Under the pieces are notes generated by a model. That model saw only the letters and a program-made list of their open reading frames with translations, was not told the DNA's origin and did not search any database. From contig NC_064034.1 of assembly GCF_932526225.1 (NCBI RefSeq), positions 15,142,887-15,202,886 of the forward strand: DNA of 60,000 bases. Direction: 5' to 3'. The position numbers and the translations under genes are program-made. Of the stretch, positions 1-13,000 are shown piece after piece (within the stretch, counting starts at the first letter, position 1; each line of letters starts with the position of its first letter). Source of the DNA: Nematostella vectensis (lineage: Eukaryota > Cnidaria > Anthozoa > Actiniaria > Edwardsiidae).

Positions 1-3000
1 ACGAGATTATGTTGATGTGCTAGTGGTGTGGTTGTTTCAGCACGAAGTTATGTTGATGTGCCAGTGTCGTGGTTGTTTCAGCACGAAGTTATGTTGATGT
101 GCTAGTGTTGTGGTTGTTTCATCACGAGGTTATGTTGATGTGCTAATGTTGTGGTTGTTTTAGCACGAAGTTATGTTGATGTGCCAGTGTTGTGGTTGTT
201 TCATCACGAAGTTATGTTGATGTGCTAGTGTTGTGGTTGTTCCAGCACGAAGTTATGTTGATGTGCCAGTGTCGTGGTTGTTTCATCACGAGGTTATGTT
301 GATGTGCCAGTGTTGTGGTTGTTTCAGCACGAAGTTATGTTGATGTGCTAGTGTTGTGAATGTTTCAGCACGAAGTTATGTTGATGTGCTAGTGTTGTGA
401 AGGTTTCATCATGAGGTTATGTTGATGTGCCGGTCTTGTGGTTGTTTCATCATGAGGTTATGTTGATGTGCCAGTGTTGTGGTTGTTTCATCACGAAGTA
501 ATGTTGATGTGCCAGTGTTTTAGTTGTTTCATCACGAGGTTATGTTGATGTGCCAGTGTTGTGGTTGTTTCAGCACGAAGTTATGTTGATGTGCCAGTGT
601 TGTGGTTGTTTCAGCACGAGTCTATGTTGATGTGCTAGTGTTGTGGTTGTTTCATCACGAGATTATGTTGATGTACTAGTGTCGTGGTTGTTTCATCACG
701 AGATTATGTTGATGTGCTAGTGGTGTGGTTGTTTCAGCACGAGTCTATGTTGATGTGCTAGTGTTGTGGTTGTTTCATCACGAAGTTATGTTGATGTGCC
801 AGTGTTGTGGTTGTTTCAGCACGAGTCTATGTTGATGTGCTAGTGTTGTGGTTGTTTCAGCACGAGGTTATGTTGATGTGCCAGTGCTGTGGTTGTTTCA
901 TCACGAGATTATGTTGATGTGGTAGTGTTTTGGTTGTTTCAGCACGAAGTTATGTTGATGTGCTAGTGTGGTGGTTGTTTCAGCACGAAGTTATGTTGAT
1001 GTGCTAGTGTGGTGGTTGTTTCAGCACGAGATTATGTTGATGTGCTAGTGGTGTGGTTGTTTCAGCACGAAGTTATGTTGATGTGCCAGTGTCGTGGTTG
1101 TTTCAGCACGAAGTTATGTTGATGTGCCAGTGTTGTAGTTGTTTCATCACGTGGTTATGTTGTGGTTATGTGCTGTGGTTGTTTCATCACGAGGTTATGT
1201 TGATGTGCCAGTGTTGTGGTTGTTTCAGCACGAAGTTATGTTGATGTGCCAGTGTTGTGGTTGTTTCAGCACGAGTCTATGTTGATGTGCTAGTGGTGTG
1301 GTTGTTTCAGCACGAGATTATGTTGATGTGCCAGTGTTGTGGTTGTTTCATCACGAGATGATGTTAATGTGCTAGTGGTGTGGTTGTTTCAGCACGAGAT
1401 TATGTTGATGTGCCAGTGTTGTGGTTGTTTCATCACGAGGTTATGTTGATGTGCTAGTGTGGTGGTTGTTTCATCACGTGGTTATGTTGATGTGCCAGTG
1501 TTGTGGTTGTTTCAGCACGAAGTTATGTTGATGTGCTAGTGCTGTGGTTGTTTTATCACGAGGTTATGTTGGTGTGCCAGTGTTGTGGTTGTTTTATCAC
1601 AAGGTTATGTTGATGTGCTAATGTGGTGGTTGTTTCATCACGTGGTTATGTTGATGTGCCAGTGTTGTGGTTGTTTCATCACGTGGTTATGTTCATGTGC
1701 CAGTGTGGTGGTTGTTTCATCACGAATTTATGTTGATGTGCCAGTGTGGTGGTTGTTTCATCACGAATTTATGTTGATGTGCCAGTGTTGTGGTTGTTTC
1801 AGCACGAAGTCATGTTGATGTGCCAGTGTTGTGGTTGTTTCAGCACGAGATTATGTTGATGTGCCAGTGTTGTGGTTGTTTCAGCACGAGTCTATGCTGA
1901 TGTGCCAGTGTTGTGGTTGTTTCATCACGAGGTTATGTTGATGTGCCAGTGTTGTGGTTGTTTCAGCACGATGTCATCTTGATGTGCCAGTGTTGTGGTT
2001 GTTTCAGCACGAGATTATGTTGATGTGCCAGTGTTGTGGTTGTTTCAGCAAGAGGCTATGTTGATGTGCTAGTGTTGTGGTTGTTTCAGCAAGAGGCTAT
2101 GTTGATGTGCCAGTGTTGTGGTTGTTTCATCACGAGGTTATGTTGGTGTGCCAGTGTTGTGGTTGTTTCATCACGAGGTTATGTTTGTGCTAGTGTTGTG
2201 GTTGTATCGTCACAAGGTCATGTTGATGTGCCAGTGTTGTGGTTGTTTAAGCATGAGGTTATGTTGATGTGCCAGTGTTGTGGTTGTTTCATCACGAGGT
2301 TATGTTGATGTGCTAATGTTGTGGTTGTTTCAGCACGAAGTTATGTTGATGTGCTAGTGTTGTGGTTGTTTCAGCACGAGGTTATGTTGATGTGCTAGTG
2401 TTGTGGTTGTTTAAGCATGAGGTTATGTTGATGTGCCAGTGGTGTGGTTGTTTCAGCACGAGGCTATGTTGATGTGCTAGTGGTGTGGTTGTTTCATCAC
2501 GAGGTTATGTTGATGTGCTAGTGTCGTGGTTGTTTCATCACGTGGTAATGTTGATGTGCCAGTGTTGTGGTTGTTTCAGCACGAGTCTAAGTTGATGTGT
2601 CAGTGTTGTGGTTGTTTCATCACAAGGTCATGTTGATGTGCTAGTGTTGTGGTTGTTTCAGCAAGAGGCTATGTTGATGTGCCAGTGTTGTGGTTGTTTC
2701 AGCACGAAGTTATGTTGATGTGCTAGTGTTGTGGTTGTTTCAGCACGAGGTTATGTTGATGTGCCAGTGTTGTGGTTGTTTCAGCACGAGGTTATGTTGA
2801 TGTGCCAGTGTGGTGGTTGTTTCAGCACGAGGTTATGTTGATGTGCTAGTGTTGTGGTTGTTTCAGCACGAGGTTATGTTGATGTGCTAGTGTTGTGGTT
2901 GTTTCAGCACGAGGTTATGTTGATGTGCTAGTGTTGTGGTTGTTTCAGCAAGAGGTTATGTCGATGTGCCAGTGTTGTGGTTGCTTCGTCACAAGGTCAT

Positions 3001-6000
3001 GTTGATGTGCCAGTGTTGTGGTTGTTTCATCACGAGGTTATGTTGATGTGCTAGTGTCGTGGTTGTTTCAGCACGAAGTTATGTTGATGTGCTAGTGTTG
3101 TGGTTGTTTCATCACGTGGTAATGTTGATGTGCCAGTGTTGTGGTTGTTTCAGCACGAAGTTATGTTGGTGTGCCAGTGTTGTGGTTGTTTCATCACAAG
3201 GTCATGTTGATGTGCTTGTGTTGTGGTTGTTTCAGCACGAAGTTATGTTGATGTGCCAGTGTGTTGGTTGTTTCAGCACGAGGTTATGTTGATGTGCCAG
3301 TGTTGTGGTTGTTTCAGCACGAGATTATGTTGATGTGCTGGTGTTGTGGTTGTTTCAGCACGTGGTAATGTTGATGTGCCAGTGTTGTGGTTGTTTCATC
3401 ACGAGGGTATGTTGATGTGCTAGTGTTGTGGTTGTTTCATCACAAGGTCATGTTGATGTGCCAGTGGTGTGGTTGTTTCAGCACGAGTCTATGTTGATGT
3501 GCCAGTGATGTGGTTGTTTCAGCACGAAGTTATGTTGATGTGCTAGTGTTGTGGTTGTTTCAGCACGAGGTTATGTTGATGTGCTAATGTTGTGGTTGTT
3601 TCAGCACGAGGTTATGTTGATGTGCTAGTGTTGTGTTTGTTTCAGCACGAGTCTATGTTGATGTGCTAGTGTTGTGGTTGTTTCATCACGAGATTATGTT
3701 GATGTGCCAGTGTTTTGGTTGTTTCAGCACGAAGTTATGTTGATGTGCTAGTGTGGTGGTTGTTTCAGCACGAAGTTATGTTTATGTGCTAGTTGTGTGG
3801 TTGTTTCAGCACGAAGTTATGTTGATGTGCTAGTGTTGTGGTTGTTTCAGCATGAGGTTATGTTGATGTGCTAGTGTTGTGGTTGTTTCATCACAAGGTC
3901 ATGTTGATGTGCCAGTGTTTTGGTTGTTTCAGCACGAAGTTATGTTGATGTGCTAGTGTGGTGGTTGTTTCAGCTAGAAGTTATGTTGATGTGCTAGTTG
4001 TGTGGTTGTTTCAGCACGAAGTTATGTTGATGTGCCAGTGTCGTGGTTGTTTCATTACGAGGTTATGTTGATGTGCCAGTGTTGTAGTTGTTTCATCACG
4101 TGGTTATGTTGTGGTTATGTGCTGTGGTTTTTTCATCACGAGGTTATGTTGATGTGCCAGTGTTGTGGTTGTTTCAGCACGAAGTTATGTTGATGTGCCA
4201 GTGTTGTGGTTGTTTCAGCACGAGTCTATGTTGATGTGCTAGTGGTGTGGTTGTATCGTCACAAGGTCATGTTGATGTGCTAGTGTTGTGGTTGTTTTAG
4301 CACGAAGTTATGTTGATGTGCCAGTGTTGTGGTTGTTTCATCACGAGGTTATGTTGATGTGCCAGTGTTGTGGTTGTTTCAGCACGAAGTTATGTTGATG
4401 TGCTAGTGTTGTGGTTGTTCCAGCACGAAGTTATGTTGATGTGCCAGTGTTGTGGTTGTTTCATCACGAGGTTATGTTGATGTGCCAGTGTTGTGGTTGT
4501 TTCAGCACGAAGTTATGTTGATGTGCCAGTGTTGTGGTTGTTTCAGCACGAAGTCATGTTGATGTGCCAGTGTTGTGGTTGTTTCAGCACGAGATTATGT
4601 TGATGTGCCAGTGTTGTGGTTGTTTCAGCACGAGTCTATGCTGATGTGCCAGTGTTGTTGTTGTTTCATCACGAGGTTATGTTGATGTGCCAGTGTTGTG
4701 GTTGTTTCAACACGATGTCATGTTGATGTGCCAGTGTTGTGGTTGTTTCAGCACGAGATTATGTTGATGTGCCAGTGTTGTGGTTGTTTCAGCAAGAGGC
4801 TATGTTGATGTGCTAGTGTTGTGGTTGTTTCAGCAAGAGGCTATGTTGATGTGCCAGTGTTGTGGTTGTTTCATCACTAGGTTATGTTGGTGTGCCAGTG
4901 TTGTGGTTGTTTCATCACGAGGTTATGTTTGTGCTAGTGTTGTGGTTGTATCGTCACAAGGTCATGTTGATGTGCCAGTGTTGTGGTTGTTTAAGCATGA
5001 GGTTATGTTGATGTGCCAGTGTTGTGGTTGTTTCATCACGAGGTTATGTTGATGTGCTAATGTTGTGGTTGTTTCAGCACGAAGTTATGTTGATGTGCTA
5101 GTGTTGTGGTTGTTTCAGCACGAGGTTATGTTGATGTGCTAGTGTTGTGGTTGTTTAAGCATGAGGTTATGTTGATGTGCCAGTGTTGTGGTTGTTTCAT
5201 CACGAGGTTATGTTGATGTGCTAATGTTGTGGTTGTTTCAGCACGAAGTTATGTTGATGTGCTAGTGTTGTGGTTGTTTCAGCACGAGGTTATGTTGATG
5301 TGCTAATGTTGTGGTTGTTTCAGCACGAAGTTATGTTGATGTGCTAGTGTTGTGGTTGTTTCAGCACGAGATTATGTTGATGTGGTAGTGTTTTGGTTGT
5401 TTCAGCACGAAGTTATGTTGATGTGCTAGTGTGGTGGTTGTTTCAGCACGAAGTTATGTTGATGTGCTAGTGTGGTGGTTGTTTCAGCACGAGATTATGT
5501 TGATGTGCTAGTGGTGTGGTTGTTCCAGCACGAAGTTATGTTGATGTGCCAGTGTCGTGGTTGTTTCAGCACGAAGTTATGTTGATGTGCTAGTGTTGTG
5601 GTTGTTTCATCACGAGGTTATGTTGATGTGCTAATGTTGTGGTTGTTTTAGCACGAAGTTATGTTGATGTGCCAGTGTTGTGGTTGTTTCAGCACGAAGT
5701 TATGTTGATGTGCTAGTGTGGTGGTTGTTTCAGCACGAGATTATGTTGATGTGCTAGTGGTGTGGTTGTTTCAGCACGAAGTTATGTTGATGTGCCAGTG
5801 TCGTGGTTGTTTCAGCACGAAGTTATGTTGATGTGCTAGTGTTGTGGTTGTTTCATCACGAGGTTATGTTGATGTGCTAATGTTGTGGTTGTTTTAGCAC
5901 GAAGTTATGTTGATGTGCCAGTGTTGTGGTTGTTTCATCACGAAGTTATGTTGATGTGCTAGTGTTGTGGTTGTTCCAGCACGAAGTTATGTTGATGTGC

Positions 6001-9000
6001 CAGTGTCGTGGTTGTTTCATCACGAGGTTATGTTGATGTGCCAGTGTTGTGGTTGTTTCAGCACGAAGTTATGTTGATGTGCTAGTGTTGTGAATGTTTC
6101 AGCACGAAGTTATGTTGATGTGCTAGTGTTGTGAAGGTTTCATCATGAGGTTATGTTGATGTGCCGGTCTTGTGGTTGTTTCATCATGAGGTTATGTTGA
6201 TGTGCCAGTGTTGTGGTTGTTTCATCACGAAGTAATGTTGATGTGCCAGTGTTTTAGTTGTTTCATCACGAGGTTATGTTGATGTGCCAGTGTTGTGGTT
6301 GTTTCAGCACGAAGTTATGTTGATGTGCCAGTGTTGTGGTTGTTTCAGCACGAGTCTATGTTGATGTGCTAGTGTTGTGGTTGTTTCATCACGAGATTAT
6401 GTTGATGTACTAGTGTCGTGGTTGTTTCATCACGAGATTATGTTGATGTGCTAGTGGTGTGGTTGTTTCAGCACGAGTCTATGTTGATGTGCTAGTGTTG
6501 TGGTTGTTTCATCACGAAGTTATGTTGATGTGCCAGTGTTGTGGTTGTTTCAGCACGAGTCTATGTTGATGTGCTAGTGTTGTGGTTGTTTCAGCACGAG
6601 GTTATGTTGATGTGCCAGTGCTGTGGTTGTTTCATCACGAGATTATGTTGATGTGGTAGTGTTTTGGTTGTTTCAGCACGAAGTTATGTTGATGTGCTAG
6701 TGTGGTGGTTGTTTCAGCACGAAGTTATGTTGATGTGCTAGTGTGGTGGTTGTTTCAGCACGAGATTATGTTGATGTGCTAGTGGTGTGGTTGTTTCAGC
6801 ACGAAGTTATGTTGATGTGCCAGTGTCGTGGTTGTTTCAGCACGAAGTTATGTTGATGTGCCAGTGTTGTAGTTGTTTCATCACGTGGTTATGTTGTGGT
6901 TATGTGCTGTGGTTGTTTCATCACGAGGTTATGTTGATGTGCCAGTGTTGTGGTTGTTTCAGCACGAAGTTATGTTGATGTGCCAGTGTTGTGGTTGTTT
7001 CAGCACGAGTCTATGTTGATGTGCTAGTGGTGTGGTTGTTTCAGCACGAGATTATGTTGATGTGCCAGTGTTGTGGTTGTTTCATCACGAGATGATGTTA
7101 ATGTGCTAGTGGTGTGGTTGTTTCAGCACGAGATTATGTTGATGTGCCAGTGTTGTGGTTGTTTCATCACGAGGTTATGTTGATGTGCTAGTGTGGTGGT
7201 TGTTTCATCACGTGGTTATGTTGATGTGCCAGTGTTGTGGTTGTTTCAGCACGAAGTTATGTTGATGTGCTAGTGCTGTGGTTGTTTTATCACGAGGTTA
7301 TGTTGGTGTGCCAGTGTTGTGGTTGTTTTATCACAAGGTTATGTTGATGTGCTAATGTGGTGGTTGTTTCATCACGTGGTTATGTTGATGTGCCAGTGTT
7401 GTGGTTGTTTCATCACGTGGTTATGTTCATGTGCCAGTGTGGTGGTTGTTTCATCACGAATTTATGTTGATGTGCCAGTGTGGTGGTTGTTTCATCACGA
7501 ATTTATGTTGATGTGCCAGTGTTGTGGTTGTTTCAGCACGAAGTCATGTTGATGTGCCAGTGTTGTGGTTGTTTCAGCACGAGATTATGTTGATGTGCCA
7601 GTGTTGTGGTTGTTTCAGCACGAGTCTATGCTGATGTGCCAGTGTTGTGGTTGTTTCATCACGAGGTTATGTTGATGTGCCAGTGTTGTGGTTGTTTCAG
7701 CACGATGTCATCTTGATGTGCCAGTGTTGTGGTTGTTTCAGCACGAGATTATGTTGATGTGCCAGTGTTGTGGTTGTTTCAGCAAGAGGCTATGTTGATG
7801 TGCTAGTGTTGTGGTTGTTTCAGCAAGAGGCTATGTTGATGTGCCAGTGTTGTGGTTGTTTCATCACGAGGTTATGTTGGTGTGCCAGTGTTGTGGTTGT
7901 TTCATCACGAGGTTATGTTTGTGCTAGTGTTGTGGTTGTATCGTCACAAGGTCATGTTGATGTGCCAGTGTTGTGGTTGTTTAAGCATGAGGTTATGTTG
8001 ATGTGCCAGTGTTGTGGTTGTTTCATCACGAGGTTATGTTGATGTGCTAATGTTGTGGTTGTTTCAGCACGAAGTTATGTTGATGTGCTAGTGTTGTGGT
8101 TGTTTCAGCACGAGGTTATGTTGATGTGCTAGTGTTGTGGTTGTTTAAGCATGAGGTTATGTTGATGTGCCAGTGGTGTGGTTGTTTCAGCACGAGGCTA
8201 TGTTGATGTGCTAGTGGTGTGGTTGTTTCATCACGAGGTTATGTTGATGTGCTAGTGTCGTGGTTGTTTCATCACGTGGTAATGTTGATGTGCCAGTGTT
8301 GTGGTTGTTTCAGCACGAGTCTAAGTTGATGTGTCAGTGTTGTGGTTGTTTCATCACAAGGTCATGTTGATGTGCTAGTGTTGTGGTTGTTTCAGCAAGA
8401 GGCTATGTTGATGTGCCAGTGTTGTGGTTGTTTCAGCACGAAGTTATGTTGATGTGCTAGTGTTGTGGTTGTTTCAGCACGAGGTTATGTTGATGTGCCA
8501 GTGTTGTGGTTGTTTCAGCACGAGGTTATGTTGATGTGCCAGTGTGGTGGTTGTTTCAGCACGAGGTTATGTTGATGTGCTAGTGTTGTGGTTGTTTCAG
8601 CACGAGGTTATGTTGATGTGCTAGTGTTGTGGTTGTTTCAGCACGAGGTTATGTTGATGTGCTAGTGTTGTGGTTGTTTCAGCAAGAGGTTATGTCGATG
8701 TGCCAGTGTTGTGGTTGCTTCGTCACAAGGTCATGTTGATGTGCCAGTGTTGTGGTTGTTTCATCACGAGGTTATGTTGATGTGCTAGTGTCGTGGTTGT
8801 TTCAGCACGAAGTTATGTTGATGTGCTAGTGTTGTGGTTGTTTCATCACGTGGTAATGTTGATGTGCCAGTGTTGTGGTTGTTTCAGCACGAAGTTATGT
8901 TGGTGTGCCAGTGTTGTGGTTGTTTCATCACAAGGTCATGTTGATGTGCTTGTGTTGTGGTTGTTTCAGCACGAAGTTATGTTGATGTGCCAGTGTGTTG

Positions 9001-10031
9001 GTTGTTTCAGCACGAGGTTATGTTGATGTGCCAGTGTTGTGGTTGTTTCAGCACGAGATTATGTTGATGTGCTGGTGTTGTGGTTGTTTCAGCACGTGGT
9101 AATGTTGATGTGCCAGTGTTGTGGTTGTTTCATCACGAGGGTATGTTGATGTGCTAGTGTTGTGGTTGTTTCATCACAAGGTCATGTTGATGTGCCAGTG
9201 GTGTGGTTGTTTCAGCACGAGTCTATGTTGATGTGCCAGTGATGTGGTTGTTTCAGCACGAAGTTATGTTGATGTGCTAGTGTTGTGGTTGTTTCAGCAC
9301 GAGGTTATGTTGATGTGCTAATGTTGTGGTTGTTTCAGCACGAGGTTATGTTGATGTGCTAGTGTTGTGTTTGTTTCAGCACGAGTCTATGTTGATGTGC
9401 TAGTGTTGTGGTTGTTTCATCACGAGATTATGTTGATGTGCCAGTGTTTTGGTTGTTTCAGCACGAAGTTATGTTGATGTGCTAGTGTGGTGGTTGTTTC
9501 AGCACGAAGTTATGTTTATGTGCTAGTTGTGTGGTTGTTTCAGCACGAAGTTATGTTGATGTGCTAGTGTTGTGGTTGTTTCAGCATGAGGTTATGTTGA
9601 TGTGCTAGTGTTGTGGTTGTTTCATCACAAGGTCATGTTGATGTGCCAGTGTTTTGGTTGTTTCAGCACGAAGTTATGTTGATGTGCTAGTGTGGTGGTT
9701 GTTTCAGCTAGAAGTTATGTTGATGTGCTAGTTGTGTGGTTGTTTCAGCACGAAGTTATGTTGATGTGCCAGTGTCGTGGTTGTTTCATTACGAGGTTAT
9801 GTTGATGTGCCAGTGTTGTAGTTGTTTCATCACGTGGTTATGTTGTGGTTATGTGCTGTGGTTTTTTCATCACGAGGTTATGTTGATGTGCCAGTGTTGT
9901 GGTTGTTTCAGCACGAAGTTATGTTGATGTGCCAGTGTTGTGGTTGTTTCAGCACGAGTCTATGTTGATGTGCTAGTGGTGTGGTTGTATCGTCACAAGG
10001 TCATGTTGATGTGCTAGTGTTGTGGTTGTTT
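1..10031 (+). repeat. Higher-order duplication, offset 5734 bp
   Basis: Bases 1 to about 4297 recur at 5735 to about 10031 with the same order of variant monomers. Distinctive units at 1053, 1585, 2036, 3059 and 4002 reappear at 6787, 7319, 7770, 8793 and 9736, always 5734 bp later. The copies part near 4297/10031, where one continues TTGTTTTAGCACG and the other TTGTTTCAGCAAGAGG. The left boundary is outside the window. Identity looks close to complete by eye. Confidence 0.85.
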
Positions 10032-13000
10032 CAGCAAGAGGCTATGTTGATGTGCTAGTGTTGTGGTTGTTTCAGCAAGAGGCTATGTTGATGTGCCAGT
10101 GTTGTGGTTGTTTCATCACGAGGTTATGTTGGTGTGCCAGTGTTGTGGTTGTTTCATCACGAGGTTATGTTTGTGCTAGTGTTGTGGTTGTATCGTCACA
10201 AGGTCATGTTGATGTGCCAGTGTTGTGGTTGTTTAAGCATGAGGTTATGTTGATGTGCCAGTGTTGTGGTTGTTTCATCACGAGGTTATGTTGATGTGCT
10301 AATGTTGTGGTTGTTTCAGCACGAAGTTATGTTGATGTGCTAGTGTTGTGGTTGTTTCAGCACGAGGTTATGTTGATGTGCTAGTGTTGTGGTTGTTTAA
10401 GCATGAGGTTATGTTGATGTGCCAGTGTTGTGGTTGTTTCATCACGAGGTTATGTTGATGTGCTAATGTTGTGGTTGTTTCAGCACGAAGTTATGTTGAT
10501 GTGCTAGTGTGGTGGTTGTTTCATCACGTGGTTATGTTGATGTGCCAGTGTTGTGGTTGTTTCATCACGAGTCTATGTTGATGTGCTAGTGCTGTGGTTG
10601 TTTCATCACGAGGTTATGTTGATGTGCTAATGTGGTGGTTGTTTCATCACGTGGTTATGTTGATGTGCCAGTGTTGTGGTTGTTTCAGCACGAAGTTATG
10701 TTGATGTGCCAGTGTTGTGGTTGTTTCAGCACGAAGTTATGTTGATGTGCCAGTGTTGTGGTTGTTTCAGCACGAAGTTATGTTGATGTGCCAGTGTTGT
10801 GGTTGTTTCATCACGAGGTTATGTTGATGTGCTAATGTTGTGGTTGTTTTAGCACGAAGTTATGTTGATGTGCCAGTGTTGTGGTTGTTTCATCACGAGG
10901 TTATGTTGATGTGCCAGTGTTGTGGTTGTTTCAGCACGAAGTTATGTTGATGTGCTAGTGTTGTGGTTGTTCCAGCACGAAGTTATGTTGATGTGCCAGT
11001 GTTGTGGTTGTTTCATCACGAGGTTATGTTGATGTGCCAGTGTTGTGGTTGTTTCAGCACGAAGTTATGTTGATGTGCCAGTGTTGTGGTTGTTTCAGCA
11101 CGAAGTCATGTTGATGTGCCAGTGTTGTGGTTGTTTCAGCACGAGATTATGTTGATGTGCCAGTGTTGTGGTTGTTTCAGCACGAGTCTATGCTGATGTG
11201 CCAGTGTTGTTGTTGTTTCATCACGAGGTTATGTTGATGTGCCAGTGTTGTGGTTGTTTCAACACGATGTCATGTTGATGTGCCAGTGTTGTGGTTGTTT
11301 CAGCACGAGATTATGTTGATGTGCCAGTGTTGTGGTTGTTTCAGCAAGAGGCTATGTTGATGTGCTAGTGTTGTGGTTGTTTCAGCAAGAGGCTATGTTG
11401 ATGTGCCAGTGTTGTGGTTGTTTCATCACTAGGTTATGTTGGTGTGCCAGTGTTGTGGTTGTTTCATCACGAGGTTATGTTTGTGCTAGTGTTGTGGTTG
11501 TATCGTCACAAGGTCATGTTGATGTGCCAGTGTTGTGGTTGTTTAAGCATGAGGTTATGTTGATGTGCCAGTGTTGTGGTTGTTTCATCACGAGGTTATG
11601 TTGATGTGCTAATGTTGTGGTTGTTTCAGCACGAAGTTATGTTGATGTGCTAGTGTTGTGGTTGTTTCAGCACGAGGTTATGTTGATGTGCTAGTGTTGT
11701 GGTTGTTTAAGCATGAGGTTATGTTGATGTGCCAGTGTTGTGGTTGTTTCATCACGAGGTTATGTTGATGTGCTAATGTTGTGGTTGTTTCAGCACGAAG
11801 TTATGTTGATGTGCTAGTGTTGTGGTTGTTTCAGCACGAGGTTATGTTGATGTGCTAATGTTGTGGTTGTTTCAGCACGAAGTTATGTTGATGTGCTAGT
11901 GTTGTGGTTGTTTCAGCACGAGATTATGTTGATGTGGTAGTGTTTTGGTTGTTTCAGCACGAAGTTATGTTGATGTGCTAGTGTGGTGGTTGTTTCAGCA
12001 CGAAGTTATGTTGATGTGCTAGTGTGGTGGTTGTTTCAGCACGAGATTATGTTGATGTGCTAGTGGTGTGGTTGTTCCAGCACGAAGTTATGTTGATGTG
12101 CCAGTGTCGTGGTTGTTTCAGCACGAAGTTATGTTGATGTGCTAGTGTTGTGGTTGTTTCATCACGAGGTTATGTTGATGTGCTAATGTTGTGGTTGTTT
12201 TAGCACGAAGTTATGTTGATGTGCCAGTGTTGTGGTTGTTTCAGCACGAAGTTATGTTGATGTGCTAGTGTGGTGGTTGTTTCAGCACGAGATTATGTTG
12301 ATGTGCTAGTGGTGTGGTTGTTTCAGCACGAAGTTATGTTGATGTGCCAGTGTCGTGGTTGTTTCAGCACGAAGTTATGTTGATGTGCTAGTGTTGTGGT
12401 TGTTTCATCACGAGGTTATGTTGATGTGCTAATGTTGTGGTTGTTTTAGCACGAAGTTATGTTGATGTGCCAGTGTTGTGGTTGTTTCATCACGAAGTTA
12501 TGTTGATGTGCTAGTGTTGTGGTTGTTCCAGCACGAAGTTATGTTGATGTGCCAGTGTCGTGGTTGTTTCATCACGAGGTTATGTTGATGTGCCAGTGTT
12601 GTGGTTGTTTCAGCACGAAGTTATGTTGATGTGCTAGTGTTGTGAATGTTTCAGCACGAAGTTATGTTGATGTGCTAGTGTTGTGAAGGTTTCATCATGA
12701 GGTTATGTTGATGTGCCGGTCTTGTGGTTGTTTCATCATGAGGTTATGTTGATGTGCCAGTGTTGTGGTTGTTTCATCACGAAGTAATGTTGATGTGCCA
12801 GTGTTTTAGTTGTTTCATCACGAGGTTATGTTGATGTGCCAGTGTTGTGGTTGTTTCAGCACGAAGTTATGTTGATGTGCCAGTGTTGTGGTTGTTTCAG
12901 CACGAGTCTATGTTGATGTGCTAGTGTTGTGGTTGTTTCATCACGAGATTATGTTGATGTACTAGTGTCGTGGTTGTTTCATCACGAGATTATGTTGATG